Notes: a model not told the origin generated them from the letters alone. Numbered from the stretch's first letter, positions 34,143-44,862 are shown. The stretch: 64,000 nucleotides of DNA from Anisus vortex (GCA_949126835.1 OX421501.1:3002617-3066616), one strand, 5' to 3'. Numbers and translations are program-made.

Positions 34143-34673
34143 AGACTATTCCTCTTTTCTTTACAGTTTTCAAACCTTAACAATAAGGCTGTTCAAAAAT
34201 TTATTCAAATCACGAATATCATAGTATTAAAAGAAGCAAATGCCTACTAATGAAATCAAGCTAGTAGCTAAAAGGGTGTTTTAAAATCCCTTTCATAATG
34301 TAAAAAGCATAAATTCATTGATTGTTCATTTTACGTATTTTTCTATCAATTTGAGTATTGCTATACGCAAGTACACTATTATTTTTTTTCAAATGCAAAT
34401 TGTGAAGTGAAAAAAATTGTTTACAAAAATCATTGCACCAGAGACTTAAAATTAGGAATATTATCTCCCTTGATTAGATTTTCATGTTACTCCAGAAGTC
34501 TTATAGTTTAGATTTTTTAACTACAGCTAGTAAGCATTTGTGTAATTATTTATACTTTTTTAATATCGGCTTTGATCACGTTGAATTTTTTTTTAAATAA
34601 ATCAAAAGAATATGATTTTAATAATATACCAACATTATATGTTAAATCTTAATGTACCTTTACATTACTTTAC
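34143..34673. other. No recognisable feature inside the composite
   Basis: AT-rich sequence with no gene or repeat end that I can support. Confidence 0.4.
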
Positions 34674-35370
34674 ATCTTATCTTATACATTACAGACGCTC
34701 CTTCTATAAAGAAGATTTTTGCGTCTTACACTCTGCCGAGGTCCGAGTCTAGTCAATTTTATGAATGTTTTTAAATGATGTTAAGTTACTGGTTTTCCAG
34801 ACAACCCATTCAATGCTCGAATGCCACTCGAGAGATAAGAGTAGACTACTTATATGCATTTGTTCTCGCATAAGGGACAAGGAAAGTGTTTTTGTCTTTA
34901 TGTTTATCTGAGCATTGCAACTGGTTGCTATTGGGTTGTATTCCTAAAGGAGCTCGGTAAATTTGCAAGGGTAAATTCGGCCACGGTATTTTTGGCAAGA
35001 TAATTTCGTTAAAGGTAAATTCGGCAAAACTCGTAAAGTGGTAATATTGGCAACGGTAAAATTGGCAAACTTATAATATGTACTGTTTTTTTTTATTGAA
35101 ACTGGTGATATGATTACACTCTTGACTACTAAATGAAGTTCATGGCTTGAAACGAGATCGTCTCCGTAGAATATTAAGTTAATATTACCTTGCCAAAAAT
35201 ACCGTGGCCGAATTTACCCTTGCCAAATTTACAGTGATTCATTTCTAAATTAGAGTTTTATGCCTTGTGTATTATTAGATCTACTACTTTTCCCTTCTGT
35301 CCTCTAGTGTTTCTAGGTTTAGTGATTTGGCTAATGGTGTTACTCTTGTTAGTTGGGAATATTCACTAGT
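34674..35370 (-). pseudogene. LINE-A 3' end, interrupted
   Basis: Minus-strand LINE-A runs from the TCTTATCTTATACATTACAG end to GAGTAACACCATTAGCC-type sequence. It is split at 34949-35240 by a foldback element. The part near 35310 reads GTCCTCTAGTGTTTCTAGG uninterrupted. Confidence 0.8.
34949..35240. mobile_element. 292-bp MITE with long inverted repeats
   Basis: Terminal inverted repeats of about 45 bp contain GTAAATTCGGCCACGG and TATTTTTGGCAAG. Flanks are ATTCCTAAA (34940-34948) and ATTTCTAAA (35241-35249), a 9-bp duplication with one mismatch. Long inverted repeats plus a 9-bp TSD resemble Mutator-like elements, but the superfamily is not proven. Confidence 0.8.
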
Positions 35371-35401
35371 TATGAACCTTGCCGCCCTCTTTACAGTAGA
35401 T

Positions 35402-36928
35402 CAGTGGTTCCCAGCCTGTGGGTCGCGATCCCTTTGGGGGGCGAAGAACCATTTCATGTGGGTTGCCTAATATCACCGGAAAACACATATTTTATCAGTC
35501 AACTGGCGGGCCCACCCAGATGCAAATACATCGACGTACGAGTACCATGTGTGGTGACCTCTGCGGACCAACCCCATCACATACATACTTTCCAGACAAA
35601 TGCTGGTGTATGATGTATGTGACAGGGTTGTCACTCTAATGTACGCACGCGGACCAGTTACACACGTGTAGAGAGTTAGGCTGCTGTGAAAAGAATCTTC
35701 TCTGTTAAAAGCAGCTACTGTGTTGAAAGCAGAGGTATTGGCGGTAAAATGACAATTCAAAATGACAATTTATGATTATATTGGAACTTTGTATTTAATA
35801 TTGAATGAGTAATCGGTAAATATTAGCAAAGAAGACGCTGCCACAAGAACTACAAGAAGTAATTGAACGCATCAGAAGTTGTTCAACTTTTATAAAGGCA
35901 AGCAACTTTTAACAGTTGCGAAAACAGTCGAATGCGCCGAAGTACTATTTCACACTGAAGTGAGATGGTTGCCGAGAAGAAAAGTGTTTTGAGCTTCTTG
36001 GTAAACTCCGAACTTTAACTTTTAAATCAGAAAGAAAGACCGCAGCTCAAAGCACTTTTTGGCGATAAAAGTGAACTGCAGAAAATAACTTACTTTGCGG
36101 ACATCTTTGAAATCTTAAATTTAAATGATTAAAATGTATCACTGCAAGGACCAGTTATTTTTTGTAACAAACCTTAATTTGCCTGAAAAGATCGGATCAT
36201 TAGGCTACAAATAAAACTTTAGCTTTGGCCAAAAAAAATGGATTAAAAAAAATGTAGTCTGCATAATGCTTAACTTATCTGCTTTCTTTGAGGAACATGA
36301 CATTGAACAAGATAAAAGTATTACGATAATGATTATTACGATAATGATTTTTTTGAAAAAACACTTGCACAAATTTGCAGACACCCCATTTGCACTTGAG
36401 AGAAGCTCATGCACAGTCAAAGTTGAAGATGTCCATAAGACAAAACAATTGAAGTTCATTTAATTTATTACAACTGATTTTCTACAATGTTTATTTAAAA
36501 ATTCAGGCTCAAGTGTTTGCAGTTATATACTATTATGTTTGAGACTGTGTTGCACCTTTTTCTTCCATCTCCAACAACATATCTTTGTGAAAGGACTTTC
36601 CAGCTTGTTAATTATCAAATCTAAATACAGAAGTAGACTTGTTGTGAAAGATGATCTTCGTTGTGTAGGCCGAAATGAGAAAGGCACAATCTCAATCTTA
36701 GCACTGACGTTGTGTTGTAATTAGAAAAAAATATTTCACAATATATAATTTCCAATGGATTTTTGTGATTAATCTCTATGCTTTAATTATGTTCAATTTG
36801 TAACAATAAAACACATCCTGCTTATCAGATATTTATAAGATAGCGACAAAAAAGGATATGGTTGAGGTCGCCATAACGTGAAAAGCTGTATTAAAGGGTC
36901 GTGGCATTAAAAAGATTGGGAACCGTTT
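35402..36928 (+). pseudogene. Decayed hAT transposase (ZBED/Buster-like)
   Basis: A second hAT left terminus, CAGTGGTTCCCAGCC, starts at 35402. Between 35940 and 36724, broken frames give HTEVRWLP, a KVNCRK-type block, LPEKIGSLG, LSAFFEEHD, then IKSKYRSRLVVKDDLRC. The last matches the hAT C-terminal dimerisation region, usually KTKNRSRLxxEDDLR. Multiple stops and frameshifts destroy it. The 65- and 61-codon frames at 36266-36463 and 36539-36724 are surviving pieces. The right terminus contains GAGGTCGCCATAACGTG and GGGAACCG. Confidence 0.75.
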
Positions 36929-36940
36929 TTCTAAGGGATC

Positions 36941-37260
36941 TACGCTGGCTCCCTGTGATGAAGCGCACAAATCACAAAATTATGTCCCTTACGTACGGAT
37001 GTAAGAATTGCACTGCTCCTTCATACCTCGAAGAACATGTATGAAAGCACGCGCAATAAAGTAAAGGGAGCTGAGCTCTTCATCAGTCTCTCCTTAAACT
37101 TTCCAGTGTGGCTTGACACAAAAAGAAGTACTGCGGAGTGAGCTCATTTGAATATGTGACGCCTTCTTTATGGAACAGTTTACCTCCGACACTGAGATAA
37201 TCTGAGATAAAAGAGTCTTTTAAAAAGAGCTTAATAACCTTTCTCTTTGGCTAGTGGCTG
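36941..37260 (+). pseudogene. CR1-like LINE ORF2 C-terminal remnant
   Basis: The plus strand reads LHWLPVMKRTNHKIM-like sequence, LTYGCKN, APSYLEEHV, and later SLNFPVWLDTKR and a LYGTVYLRH block, with frame breaks. The WLPV...APxYL...LWNSLP order is typical of CR1-group LINE C-termini. Confidence 0.7.
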
Positions 37261-37540
37261 TGAGCCTTAAATACCAATGCAACTACCACTGCAATTTATT
37301 CCAAGAGTGCAATGAGCATGGTACATTTAATAGTTAGGATACAAGTTCTACATGAATAACCATTATTATTATTAGTAGTAATTATCCAAAGACTATTACT
37401 GCTCTTTTTAATATACACTAAAGTTTGTTAAAGATCTATATCTAAACTAATTTTAGTTTATCAAAATCAAGTTATTTAACTTGAAATTGAGATTGGCAAC
37501 AATTATAATATGTTGTCTATATATCTATAAATGTATATAG

Positions 37541-37785
37541 TAAAGCAGCGTTCACCAGTCTCTGTGTCCACGGCAAACTAGGGGATTGTGTGGCCAGCAC
37601 AGTGCCCAGCCGCCTTTACTTTGCCCCAACTAAGGTCAGGTAGGCCTACCCGTCAGAACTAGTTGGACTCAGGGACACCCTCCAGACCCGGAAGCAAATC
37701 CGAGCCTATACTAGGATTCGACCCCAGGACATTGGGTACGCTAGTCGAACGCGTTGACCAGCTCTACCACCGAGTCCCGTAAGCT
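37541..37785 (-). repeat. tRNA-derived SINE, minus strand
   Basis: Tail-to-head order on the plus strand: GTAAAGCAGCGTTCACC, TGTGTGGCCAGCACAG, CCGCCTTTACTTTGCCCC, GGGACACCCTCCAGACCC, then B-box complement GATTCGACC (37715-37723). The head ends near ACCGAGTCCCG. Confidence 0.85.
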
Positions 37786-38379
37786 TATATCTATATATAG
37801 CATTTATATATATTTATATGTATATATCTAAAAGGCTTTGCTTATACATTAATGCTCCTTCTTCGTTTGAATTGTGAACCCTTAACCCATAAAAGTAAGT
37901 GCTCAGTGTTATTTTGGATCTGTACTTATTTAATAGTGCCTTCTTCAACCCACGTGTTCGTCTTTCTCCCCAAATCTAATCTCATGCTACATAATATTTT
38001 CCATTCCCTAGGACCCTATGCATCCCACCTTGCCCCTCCGTCACCCGCCTCACCCTATATGGTCCTGTATGGAAATGTGTGGCAAAGAATGGTGAATGAA
38101 TCGCCTTTTCAAAAAACCACACGCCTTAGAAATAACACTTTTTTTTTTTCCCTTTTAAGCGTTGTTTTTATTATGCTCCGTATGAAACAAATGAGTTGGC
38201 AATTTAGTTTTTCGTATTCAACTCAAATTGAAGCTTGAATTTATTTAAAATATTAAGTATATAAGCAATATTTTTTAGGTTTCAAGCGTGTGGTGCGATA
38301 GGCTACAGTTTACAAGTTTCCATTTTGTTTACACAGGAATACTTGAGTGCAAAGTGCGCATGCGCAAACTAACTATTCT
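37786..38379. other. No supported gene
   Basis: A 128-codon frame (37852-38238) has no recognisable domain and includes a poly-T/Phe run. Splice sites are not convincing. Treated as chance. Confidence 0.45.
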
Positions 38380-38414
38380 GCTCTAAAAATAGAGCAAGCG
38401 GTTCATCTTATTAT
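38380..38414. promoter_or_regulatory. Repeated MEF2-like palindrome, second copy
   Basis: GCTCTAAAAATAGAGC (38380-38395) is followed by the same CGGTTCATCTTATTATA block seen at 14563-14597. GCGCATGCGC lies about 25 bp upstream. Function is inference. Confidence 0.35.
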
Positions 38415-38589
38415 AATTATAGTCTTTAGTAGAACGCACCGAATGTATTCAATTTGATTTTCAATGCTTGGCAGATATGGGATAAACCAGGCTTACCTTC
38501 TTTTAAAGGAAATAATTGCGTTGGGTTTAGGGTTTTACATTTTTCTAATACCCGAGACATTGAAATGATTTTTTTTCTTCAATTATATA

Positions 38590-38920
38590 AGAGATTACCA
38601 GGATTAGTAAGATAACTAAATTTAGAAACAGTTCGAGAAAGAAGATTTAAAAGTTAATTAACTTGATGTAATAATTTATAATACATTAAATTCTGGTTTT
38701 AGTGCAACACAATAACTTGGCGACATTGTAGCCTAATAAGAAAAAAGTCTACGGAAAGATATTGCGAGATTAAAATAGATTCTTATATATTCTTATTCTA
38801 TATGCATGGTTTGATTCATATGAGTTCATAAGCGGCATTAGGGCATGGAATGGGTTTCCTGAACTAGACGGGCAAATGTAACTTAAACATCATTTAATAT
38901 TTCTTGTCAAAATGCAAGAT
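38590..38920 (+). pseudogene. LINE-A copy, strongly diverged
   Basis: Order is preserved: AAATTTAGAAACAGTTCG, AGTGCAACACAATAAC, GGCATGGAATGGGTTTCCTG, AACATCATTTAATATT and AATGCAAGA. Many substitutions and indels make this one of the oldest LINE-A copies here. Confidence 0.6.
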
Positions 38921-38921
38921 C

Positions 38922-39052
38922 AGAGGTCGGCAAACTTTTAATGATAGTGTGCCATAGTAGGATTTCTAACTCATTAAGCGTGCCAACAACTCAATAGTCC
39001 TCCACTCAATTTCTTGTAGATGAGATTTATAAATTGCCTTTTTGGGAACGTT
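38922..39052. mobile_element. hAT MITE left half
   Basis: AGAGGTCGGCAAACTTTTAA and AGTGTGCCATAGTAGG, then GCGTGCCAACAACTCAATAG, match the left part of the GGTCGGCAACC family. The right half is replaced by a microsatellite. Confidence 0.7.
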
Positions 39053-39432
<380 letters not shown>

Positions 39433-39665
39433 AATACGCCCGAGTCGTCATGCTAAAGTTAAAGATATCACATTCTTCCTTAGACGTTTTGTCACGATTT
39501 CTCCCCCCCCCCCCCTTTTTGTTCTTTTCTTTTATTAGCCTGAACACGTTCTCTGTTACAGCCATAATATAAAAATAACAAGCCCCCATGTTTCTAGTCT
39601 ATAACAGTAATTTCATACATAAATATACTGCTGGTAAATTATTCAAGGATATATATATATATAGG

Positions 39666-39704
<39 letters not shown>

Positions 39705-40049
39705 AAAAAAGTGCTGGATTTAAATGGCGCAATCAAACACTGTATCACGAAATCTCGATAAATAATTTTGCAGCAGACAATTTACCGAATGTTTGTTGAT
39801 TTTTTTTCTTATATATTTTCTTGTTTGTTTGTTTTCTAAAGTGTATTTCGAATGAAAACTGATGCCCCCCAAAAAACTGGACATTTGAATTGCCTTAAAA
39901 AAATATTTCAACTTTAATAGATTTGTTTCCGTCTGGTATAAATATAAATATACACGTATATAAAAACAGACTAACCCATAAAAACACAGTTTTTTTTTTA
40001 TTATACTCCGTTTCTTTGTAAACTGTTAATTTTATATTATATTTATATT
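39433..40049. other. No supported gene; C run and TA palindrome
   Basis: A C run lies at about 39502-39514. A (TA)n tract around TAGGCCTA (39649-39702) is a perfect palindrome with arms of at least 17 bp. The minus-strand 63-codon frame has no domain. Confidence 0.6.
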
Positions 40050-40065
40050 TATATTATACTCTCTC

Positions 40066-40482
40066 TTAGTCTTTATCGCTCCCCGTGGAGCATAAGGCAG
40101 CAACAAAGTTCCGCCAGGCCTCCCTATCCTGGGCGAGCCATCGGATTTCGTGCCATGTTTTATTTGTGGCCTTTGCTTCCTCGTCCATTGTCCTCCTCCA
40201 CGTTCCCATTGGCCTTCCCCTTCGTCTTTTTCCTGGTGGTGTCCATTTCAATGCGCTGCTTGGGAGCCTCATTTTGTCCATGCGGAGGATGTGACCCAGC
40301 CATCTCCATCTTCTTTTCATTATTTCATCGATAATTAAGCTTATTCCAGTTCTTTGGTGGACTTCGATGTTGGAGATGTGGTCCTCCCAGCTGATCCTTA
40401 GTATACGTCGGAGACATCTACCTTCGAACCCTCTAAGGCGGCCTTCAATTTTGGTATTGGTCTTCCAGGAAAGCCTTTTCAA
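40066..40482 (-). pseudogene. RTE-like LINE ORF2 C-terminal region, out of frame
   Basis: A 138-codon frame overlaps the end of the main frame by 38 bp in another phase. It reads RCLRRILRISWEDHI, then RRWRWLGHILRMD, GKRRRGRPMGTWRR, WLAQDREAWRNF and LCSTGSDKD before the stop. This is the usual RTE pol C-terminus. The junction near 40470-40480 deletes the middle of RT (roughly 200-300 residues by family expectation) and shifts the frame. It is not an independent gene. Confidence 0.85.
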
Positions 40483-42424
40483 AATCTATGTAGTTGATGT
40501 ACAAAGAGGAGTTCCATTCCAATGACTGTTCCACTATGGTACGCAGGACAAAAATTTGATCATTGCATGATCTTCCAGCTCTGAAACCAGCTTGTTCTTC
40601 ACGTAGGACTCTCTCTATTCCTGTTCTCATTCTCATCAGTAAGATTCTACAAAAGATTTTTCCTGTAACAGACAATAGGTTTATGCCTCTCCAATTCTCA
40701 CAGAGGGTTAGGTCGCCTTTCTTGGGAACTTTGACAATAATCCCTCGTTTCCATGAGGTAGGTACATGTTCTTTGTCCCATATTTTATTAAAGAGTCCTA
40801 TAAGTGTTCTTGCATACAGGGTTGGGCTGGACTTGAGCATGTCTGCCGTAACTCTATCCTCTCCTGGCGCCTTATTTCCTTTTGTCTGTTTAATGGCTTC
40901 TATTATTTCTTGTTCCATAATGGGCCCTTTAGACACTTCAATCTCAAAACCCGTGTCTGTGATGACAGCCTCTGTTTCTGGGTCCGGTCTATTCAGGATA
41001 TCTTCAAAATGTTCTGCCCACCTCTGGAGCTGGTCTTTCTCTGTCGTCAGATTATTTCCATTTTTATCTTTAACAGTCGTCGATTTGCTCCTTAGACCTC
41101 CCGTAAGGGACTTAATAATTTTGTAGACTGTTTGGTTGTCGCCTTTATCAGCTGCTACTTGTGCCTCTAGTGCCATGTTGTCTATATAATCTCTTTTGTC
41201 TTGTCTTGCACTTCGCTTTACTCTAATGTTGAGTCTTTTGTAATCCTGTCTAGCTTCTGAAGTTCTTTCTCCATTTTTGGTGAGCATTTTTCGCTTTGCC
41301 TCTTTCCTTTGTTCTATGAGGCTCCATGTGGCATCTGAAATCCATTCCTTTCTCTGTCTTGTTTTGTGTCCTAGTGTTGTTCTACTGGTTTCGGTGTATA
41401 CATTTAAAATCTTATCGCAGTGTGTGTTAATGTCGTCCTCTAAAAGATTTTCTAGTAGGCTGAATCTATTCTGTAGTTCCAACACAAAACTGTTTTTTAC
41501 TAGTGTATCTTTTAATTTGGAAGAGTCATAGAGTTGGTAACTAGTAGTTTTGGTAGCTTTCTTTAGTTTGAGTTTGAGTTTGCATAAGACAAGGTTATGG
41601 TCACTACCAATGTCAGCACCCCTAATCGCCTTGACATCTTTCATACTTCTTCTCCACTTTTGGTTGATGACAATGTGGTCAATCTGATTCTTTGTCCTGT
41701 TGTCAGGAGAGGTCCAGGTGGCTTTATGGATATTCTTGTGCTGGAAAACACTACCTCCTATAACCAGGCCATTCTCTAGGCATATATCAATGAGGCGTTG
41801 GCCATTGTCGTTTCTTTCCCCCATGGCTTCCTTGCCCATGCAATACTCATAACCACTGTTGTCACATCCTATCTTTGAATTTAGGTCTCCCATGATTATC
41901 ATAATATCATGTCGAGGAGATTTATCTATCTGACTTTGCAGGTTATGATAGAACATGTCTTTTTCATCTTCTGTTGCTTGTTCTGTGGGCGCGTAGCACT
42001 GTATGACAGTAATCTTAGCATATGTTGAGAAAAATCTTGCTCTGATTATTCGGGCATCAATTGGCTCCCAGCTCAACAGACTTTTCCTTGTCTGCTTGTC
42101 CATGATAATACCTACACCTTCCTGATGCTGACCGTCAGATCTTCCAGAGTAAACTATGGTTTGGCCTGATGCCAGAGTTACCATTCCCGAGTCAGTCCAC
42201 CGCATTTCACTTACACCCAATATGTTGACTTTATAGCGTACCATTTCTTTGGTTACTTGGGCAGTTTTTCCTGATTCGTACATGGTGCGTACATTCCATG
42301 CTCCAATTCTGATTTCTTTTCGAGGGGTCGCCAAGGATTGTGTCAGAGGAGAGACTTCCTTTCGGCTTTCATCTCGCCTCGTCATATCAGGCATCACAGC
42401 CTCAACCCTCAGCTGAGCTCCCAT
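40445..42424 (-). CDS. RTE-like LINE ORF2: endonuclease plus truncated RT
   Basis: A 659-residue frame. Residues ~38-280 form an APE-type endonuclease. Visible motifs are GAWNVRTM (~41-48), SEMRW (~72-76), CYAPTEQ (~143-149), MGDLNSKIG (~178-186), NQIDHIVI (~246-253) and GSDHNLV (~273-279), so the expected catalytic Asp, Asn and His positions are present. Residues ~520-652 are the first part of RT: GNKAPGEDRV, WKRGIIVKVPKKG, CENWRGINLLSVTGKI, EEQAGFRAGRSCNDQ and motif A INYIDFEKAF. The frame then runs into seven unrelated residues and a stop. The YADD/FADD catalytic motif is missing, so the protein cannot reverse-transcribe. Start choice is uncertain. Proteins of this type are often annotated as craniofacial development protein 2-like or endonuclease-reverse transcriptase. 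Confidence 0.88.
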   Translation of the reverse strand: MGAQLRVEAVMPDMTRRDESRKEVSPLTQSLATPRKEIRIGAWNVRTMYESGKTAQVTKEMVRYKVNILGVSEMRWTDSGMVTLASGQTIVYSGRSDGQHQEGVGIIMDKQTRKSLLSWEPIDARIIRARFFSTYAKITVIQCYAPTEQATEDEKDMFYHNLQSQIDKSPRHDIMIIMGDLNSKIGCDNSGYEYCMGKEAMGERNDNGQRLIDICLENGLVIGGSVFQHKNIHKATWTSPDNRTKNQIDHIVINQKWRRSMKDVKAIRGADIGSDHNLVLCKLKLKLKKATKTTSYQLYDSSKLKDTLVKNSFVLELQNRFSLLENLLEDDINTHCDKILNVYTETSRTTLGHKTRQRKEWISDATWSLIEQRKEAKRKMLTKNGERTSEARQDYKRLNIRVKRSARQDKRDYIDNMALEAQVAADKGDNQTVYKIIKSLTGGLRSKSTTVKDKNGNNLTTEKDQLQRWAEHFEDILNRPDPETEAVITDTGFEIEVSKGPIMEQEIIEAIKQTKGNKAPGEDRVTADMLKSSPTLYARTLIGLFNKIWDKEHVPTSWKRGIIVKVPKKGDLTLCENWRGINLLSVTGKIFCRILLMRMRTGIERVLREEQAGFRAGRSCNDQIFVLRTIVEQSLEWNSSLYINYIDFEKAFLEDQYQN

Positions 42425-42741
42425 AATAGTTTGGCTTTTGGATATTTCTGTTGCTGTTTCTGTAGCTTTATGTTTTTTTACATGGCAGGTTGCTAGCCTA
42501 GCGCATAACCGTCTAGGGAGGAGTTCCCCTCTCAGCTCTCAGGATAGCTGCCTTTTTTCGGGTTATGTTCCCTAGCCTTTGTGGATCCCTCCACTTCCTG
42601 CAAGGCAGCAGGTACTGATTTTGGTCCGCCCCGGGTATTTGATTTCCCCGGTACCTACCATATCTGGTGGGCTTTCCCCGATCCGCCACCTGGGGAGGCG
42701 CCCGATGGGAGATCAGTAACTCCACACGGGTATATTATACT

Positions 42742-43059
42742 GCTAAGTTTATATTTAATTTATATTTTATAGATTAAAATAAATATAAGTGATATCATAC
42801 CTTACGAATTTCCATACTAATATTGTGCGCATCCTTTTTTTTCTATCTTTGGCCCTCAAAAACCATAAAAAAAATAACTCGCTTTGTTTCGGCTACATTG
42901 TGTCGTTTTCAATCTATTTATTTCGTAAAAACGAACAAATCCGACAAAAAATCTTTACTTCCGTCTCTTCCGGTAGAGGCAGCCATTTTTTTTACGTGAA
43001 ATATACTCTTCGATTCGCAAATTGGTCGAAGGAATTCGTGACTATTCCAAAGGCTATGA
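42742..43059. other. No supported gene
   Basis: AT-rich sequence. The 141-codon frame (42789-43214) extends into a family-C repeat and has no recognisable domain. Confidence 0.45.
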
Positions 43060-43235
43060 TGCTGAAATTTTATTTGATAGAATGTACTGTTAGTCTGGAC
43101 AAGTCTGCTGCCCAATTTTCAGCTCGATTGGACGACGGGAAGTGGTCGAAAAATCTATGCAAAGTTTTGCTAACAACCAAGCAAGCAGACATACAGACAG
43201 ACAGTACGAGTTAAAAGAAAGGGAGTAAAAATAAA
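43060..43235 (+). repeat. Family-C repeat, partial
   Basis: TTTGATAGAATGTACTGTTAG, then CAATTTTCAGCTCGATTGG and AAAGGGAGTAAAA, parallels 12440-12600. The right half with CTCCCCCATGG is missing. Confidence 0.65.
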
Positions 43236-43319
43236 ATATAAAAAAAACTTATTCTCAGAGATTCAGTGGCGTCAGCCTGAATTGTTATATAGGTTTAAGA
43301 GGAAATGGCAACATGCATT

Positions 43320-43652
43320 TCTTATCTTATACATTACAGACGCTTTTTCTAAAAAGATGGTTTTTGCGCCCTACGCTCATCCGTGGTCCGAGTCTAGTCG
43401 TGCATTTTTATTAGTGCTTGAGATGATGTTAAGTTACTGGTTTTCCTGGTTTGTTCAGGCAACCCATTCCATGCCCGGGTGCCACTCGGGAAATAAGAGT
43501 AGGCCTACTTATATGCATTTGTTCTCGCATAAGGAATAAGGAAAGTGTTTTTCTCCTTATGTTTATCTGAGCATTGCAACGGGTTGTTATTGGGTTGTAT
43601 TTCTAAACTAGAGTTTAACGCCTTATGTATTATTATTGGTTTACTTTTTGCC
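43320..43652 (-). pseudogene. LINE-A 3' end, well preserved
   Basis: A minus-strand copy with the TCTTATACATTACAG end, CCGTGGTCCGAGTCTAG, CAACCCATTCCATGCCC, CTTATATGCATTTGTTCTCG and GCAACGGGTTGTTATTGGG. It is a good reference for the family consensus. Confidence 0.82.
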
Positions 43653-43849
43653 GTTTAATTTCAAAATAGAAACTTCTTAAACGCGTGCGCACGTTACATA
43701 TAAAAACAACAACAATCGAACAATTATTATATAAATTATTAGGGAAGGCCTTACGATTTATAATTTGAAAGATGTAATTTAAAAACCTGAGAATTTTAGA
43801 AATATTTACTTTATTATAAACACTTTCTTTTTTTCCCATATTAGAACAA

Positions 43850-43965
43850 ACACCAATAACACACTAATAAAAATGCAAGATTAGATTAAGACTGCGGATG
43901 AGCGTAGGACGGAATAATGTTCTCTATAGAGGAGCGTCTGTAATATATAAGATAATATAAAGAAT
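43850..43965 (+). repeat. LINE-A 3' terminal fragment
   Basis: CACTAATAAAAATGCAAGA, then GCGGATGAGCGTAGGAC and GAGGAGCGTCTGTAATATA. The orientation is opposite to the copy at 43.3 kb, so the two form an inverted pair about 200 bp apart. Confidence 0.75.
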
Positions 43966-44032
43966 AAGAAAAAAAAACAACACTCTATTATTTGAAAACC
44001 AAGGTGAGTCTCCCTTGGATGATAGGAACTGT

Positions 44033-44115
44033 GAAGCAGCATTCAACATTTCAAGTGGCATACTAGGGGATATTGTGGCCAACGCAATGCCCTTTATATA
44101 CACCCGGATTATTCC
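44033..44115 (-). repeat. SINE tail fragment
   Basis: GTGAAGCAGCATTCAACA, GGCATACTAGGGGATATTG and TGGCCAACGCAATGCCC match the complement of the SINE tail. The head is missing. Confidence 0.6.
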
Positions 44116-44862
44116 AAGTACAGAATAGAGCTTTTGTTGGGGCAAAAAACAACAACAATTTTGCTATTTAAAGATACAATTACCACTCATCAATAATAAC
44201 ATTATACTTCTGTAGAAGTGCTCATAGCCTTGTTTATTATTTTTGCAATCAGTGAACTACAAATGGTATATTTCAAGCACACTTTTAGACATATACACAT
44301 GTGCTATGTAGAGCGAGACGCGGTGTGTCAACTTTCATTTCGACTACAAAAAAAAAGTAGTTCACGTCAAGGTTTGAACTTGAAACAATCGTGCCTGGGT
44401 AGAGCAGACGTACTATTTTCTTTATTACCCAGTCACGCCCTGTGTTTTTTCGGGACTTTGTCCCCCATGTAGAGGCCATGTAGAGGCCACTGTCATATAA
44501 CATAAATACTTGTTTGTAAGCAGCTTGAATGACTCAGTGCGCGTATTGATTTCTGGTAAACCGCCAATGAGAAAACCTAATATAATATGTACATAGGAAG
44601 TCATGCGTAACTTCAGACGGATATTTAAGATAGTAAGAATAAAAAAGAAGAAAGAGACAAGGACAGTAACTGTCACACCGGGTGAATCACGGGCAATCAC
44701 CAACGCAGTATATCTAAGACACAGTGCAAAAGTCTATTCGCACACCGTTATTTACTACACAAAGGTCCTCACTGTTTATTGCCACACAGATGGCGACTTG
44801 TAAAAACTAATCTGTTTGTGTGTGTGTGTAAGAAGTATATTGAACTATATTGATATATATGT
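44116..44862. other. No supported gene
   Basis: Paired small frames on both strands (44218-44803) without recognisable domains. A GT run lies near 44817-44829. Confidence 0.45.

Larger units (their letters stand above)
33692..36928. mobile_element. Composite hAT element, probable TTCTAAGG TSD
   Basis: The left end CAGTGGTTCCCAACATG (33692) is preceded by TTCTAAGG (33684-33691). The right end GGGAACCGTTT (to 36928) is followed by TTCTAAGG (36929-36936). These 8-bp flanks match exactly, with central TA. The interior has a LINE RT fragment, a hAT MITE, a LINE-A copy with its own MITE, a second hAT left end at 35402, and a decayed transposase. Two overlapping hAT insertions are an alternative explanation. 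Confidence 0.55.
40061..42730 (-). mobile_element. RTE-like LINE, full ends, internally deleted
   Basis: This 2,670-bp non-LTR element is flanked by perfect 11-bp duplications TATATTATACT (40050-40060 and 42731-42741). On the minus strand it starts CCCGTGTGGAGTTAC and ends AAAGACTAAGAGAG. The 5' leader of about 300 bp is GC-rich. It encodes an intact AP-like endonuclease and the N-terminal RT, then jumps to the pol C-terminus because the RT core is missing. Precise TSDs and a long unbroken frame imply recent insertion. Confidence 0.88.

Noticed and set aside
37852..38238. 128-codon plus-strand gene
   Set aside because: No domain, no convincing splice sites, and a homopolymer-derived Phe run.
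40563..41126. 187-codon plus-strand frame
   Set aside because: Antisense shadow of the RTE-like LINE ORF2.
42789..43214. 141-codon plus-strand frame
   Set aside because: It ends within a family-C repeat and has no recognisable motif.
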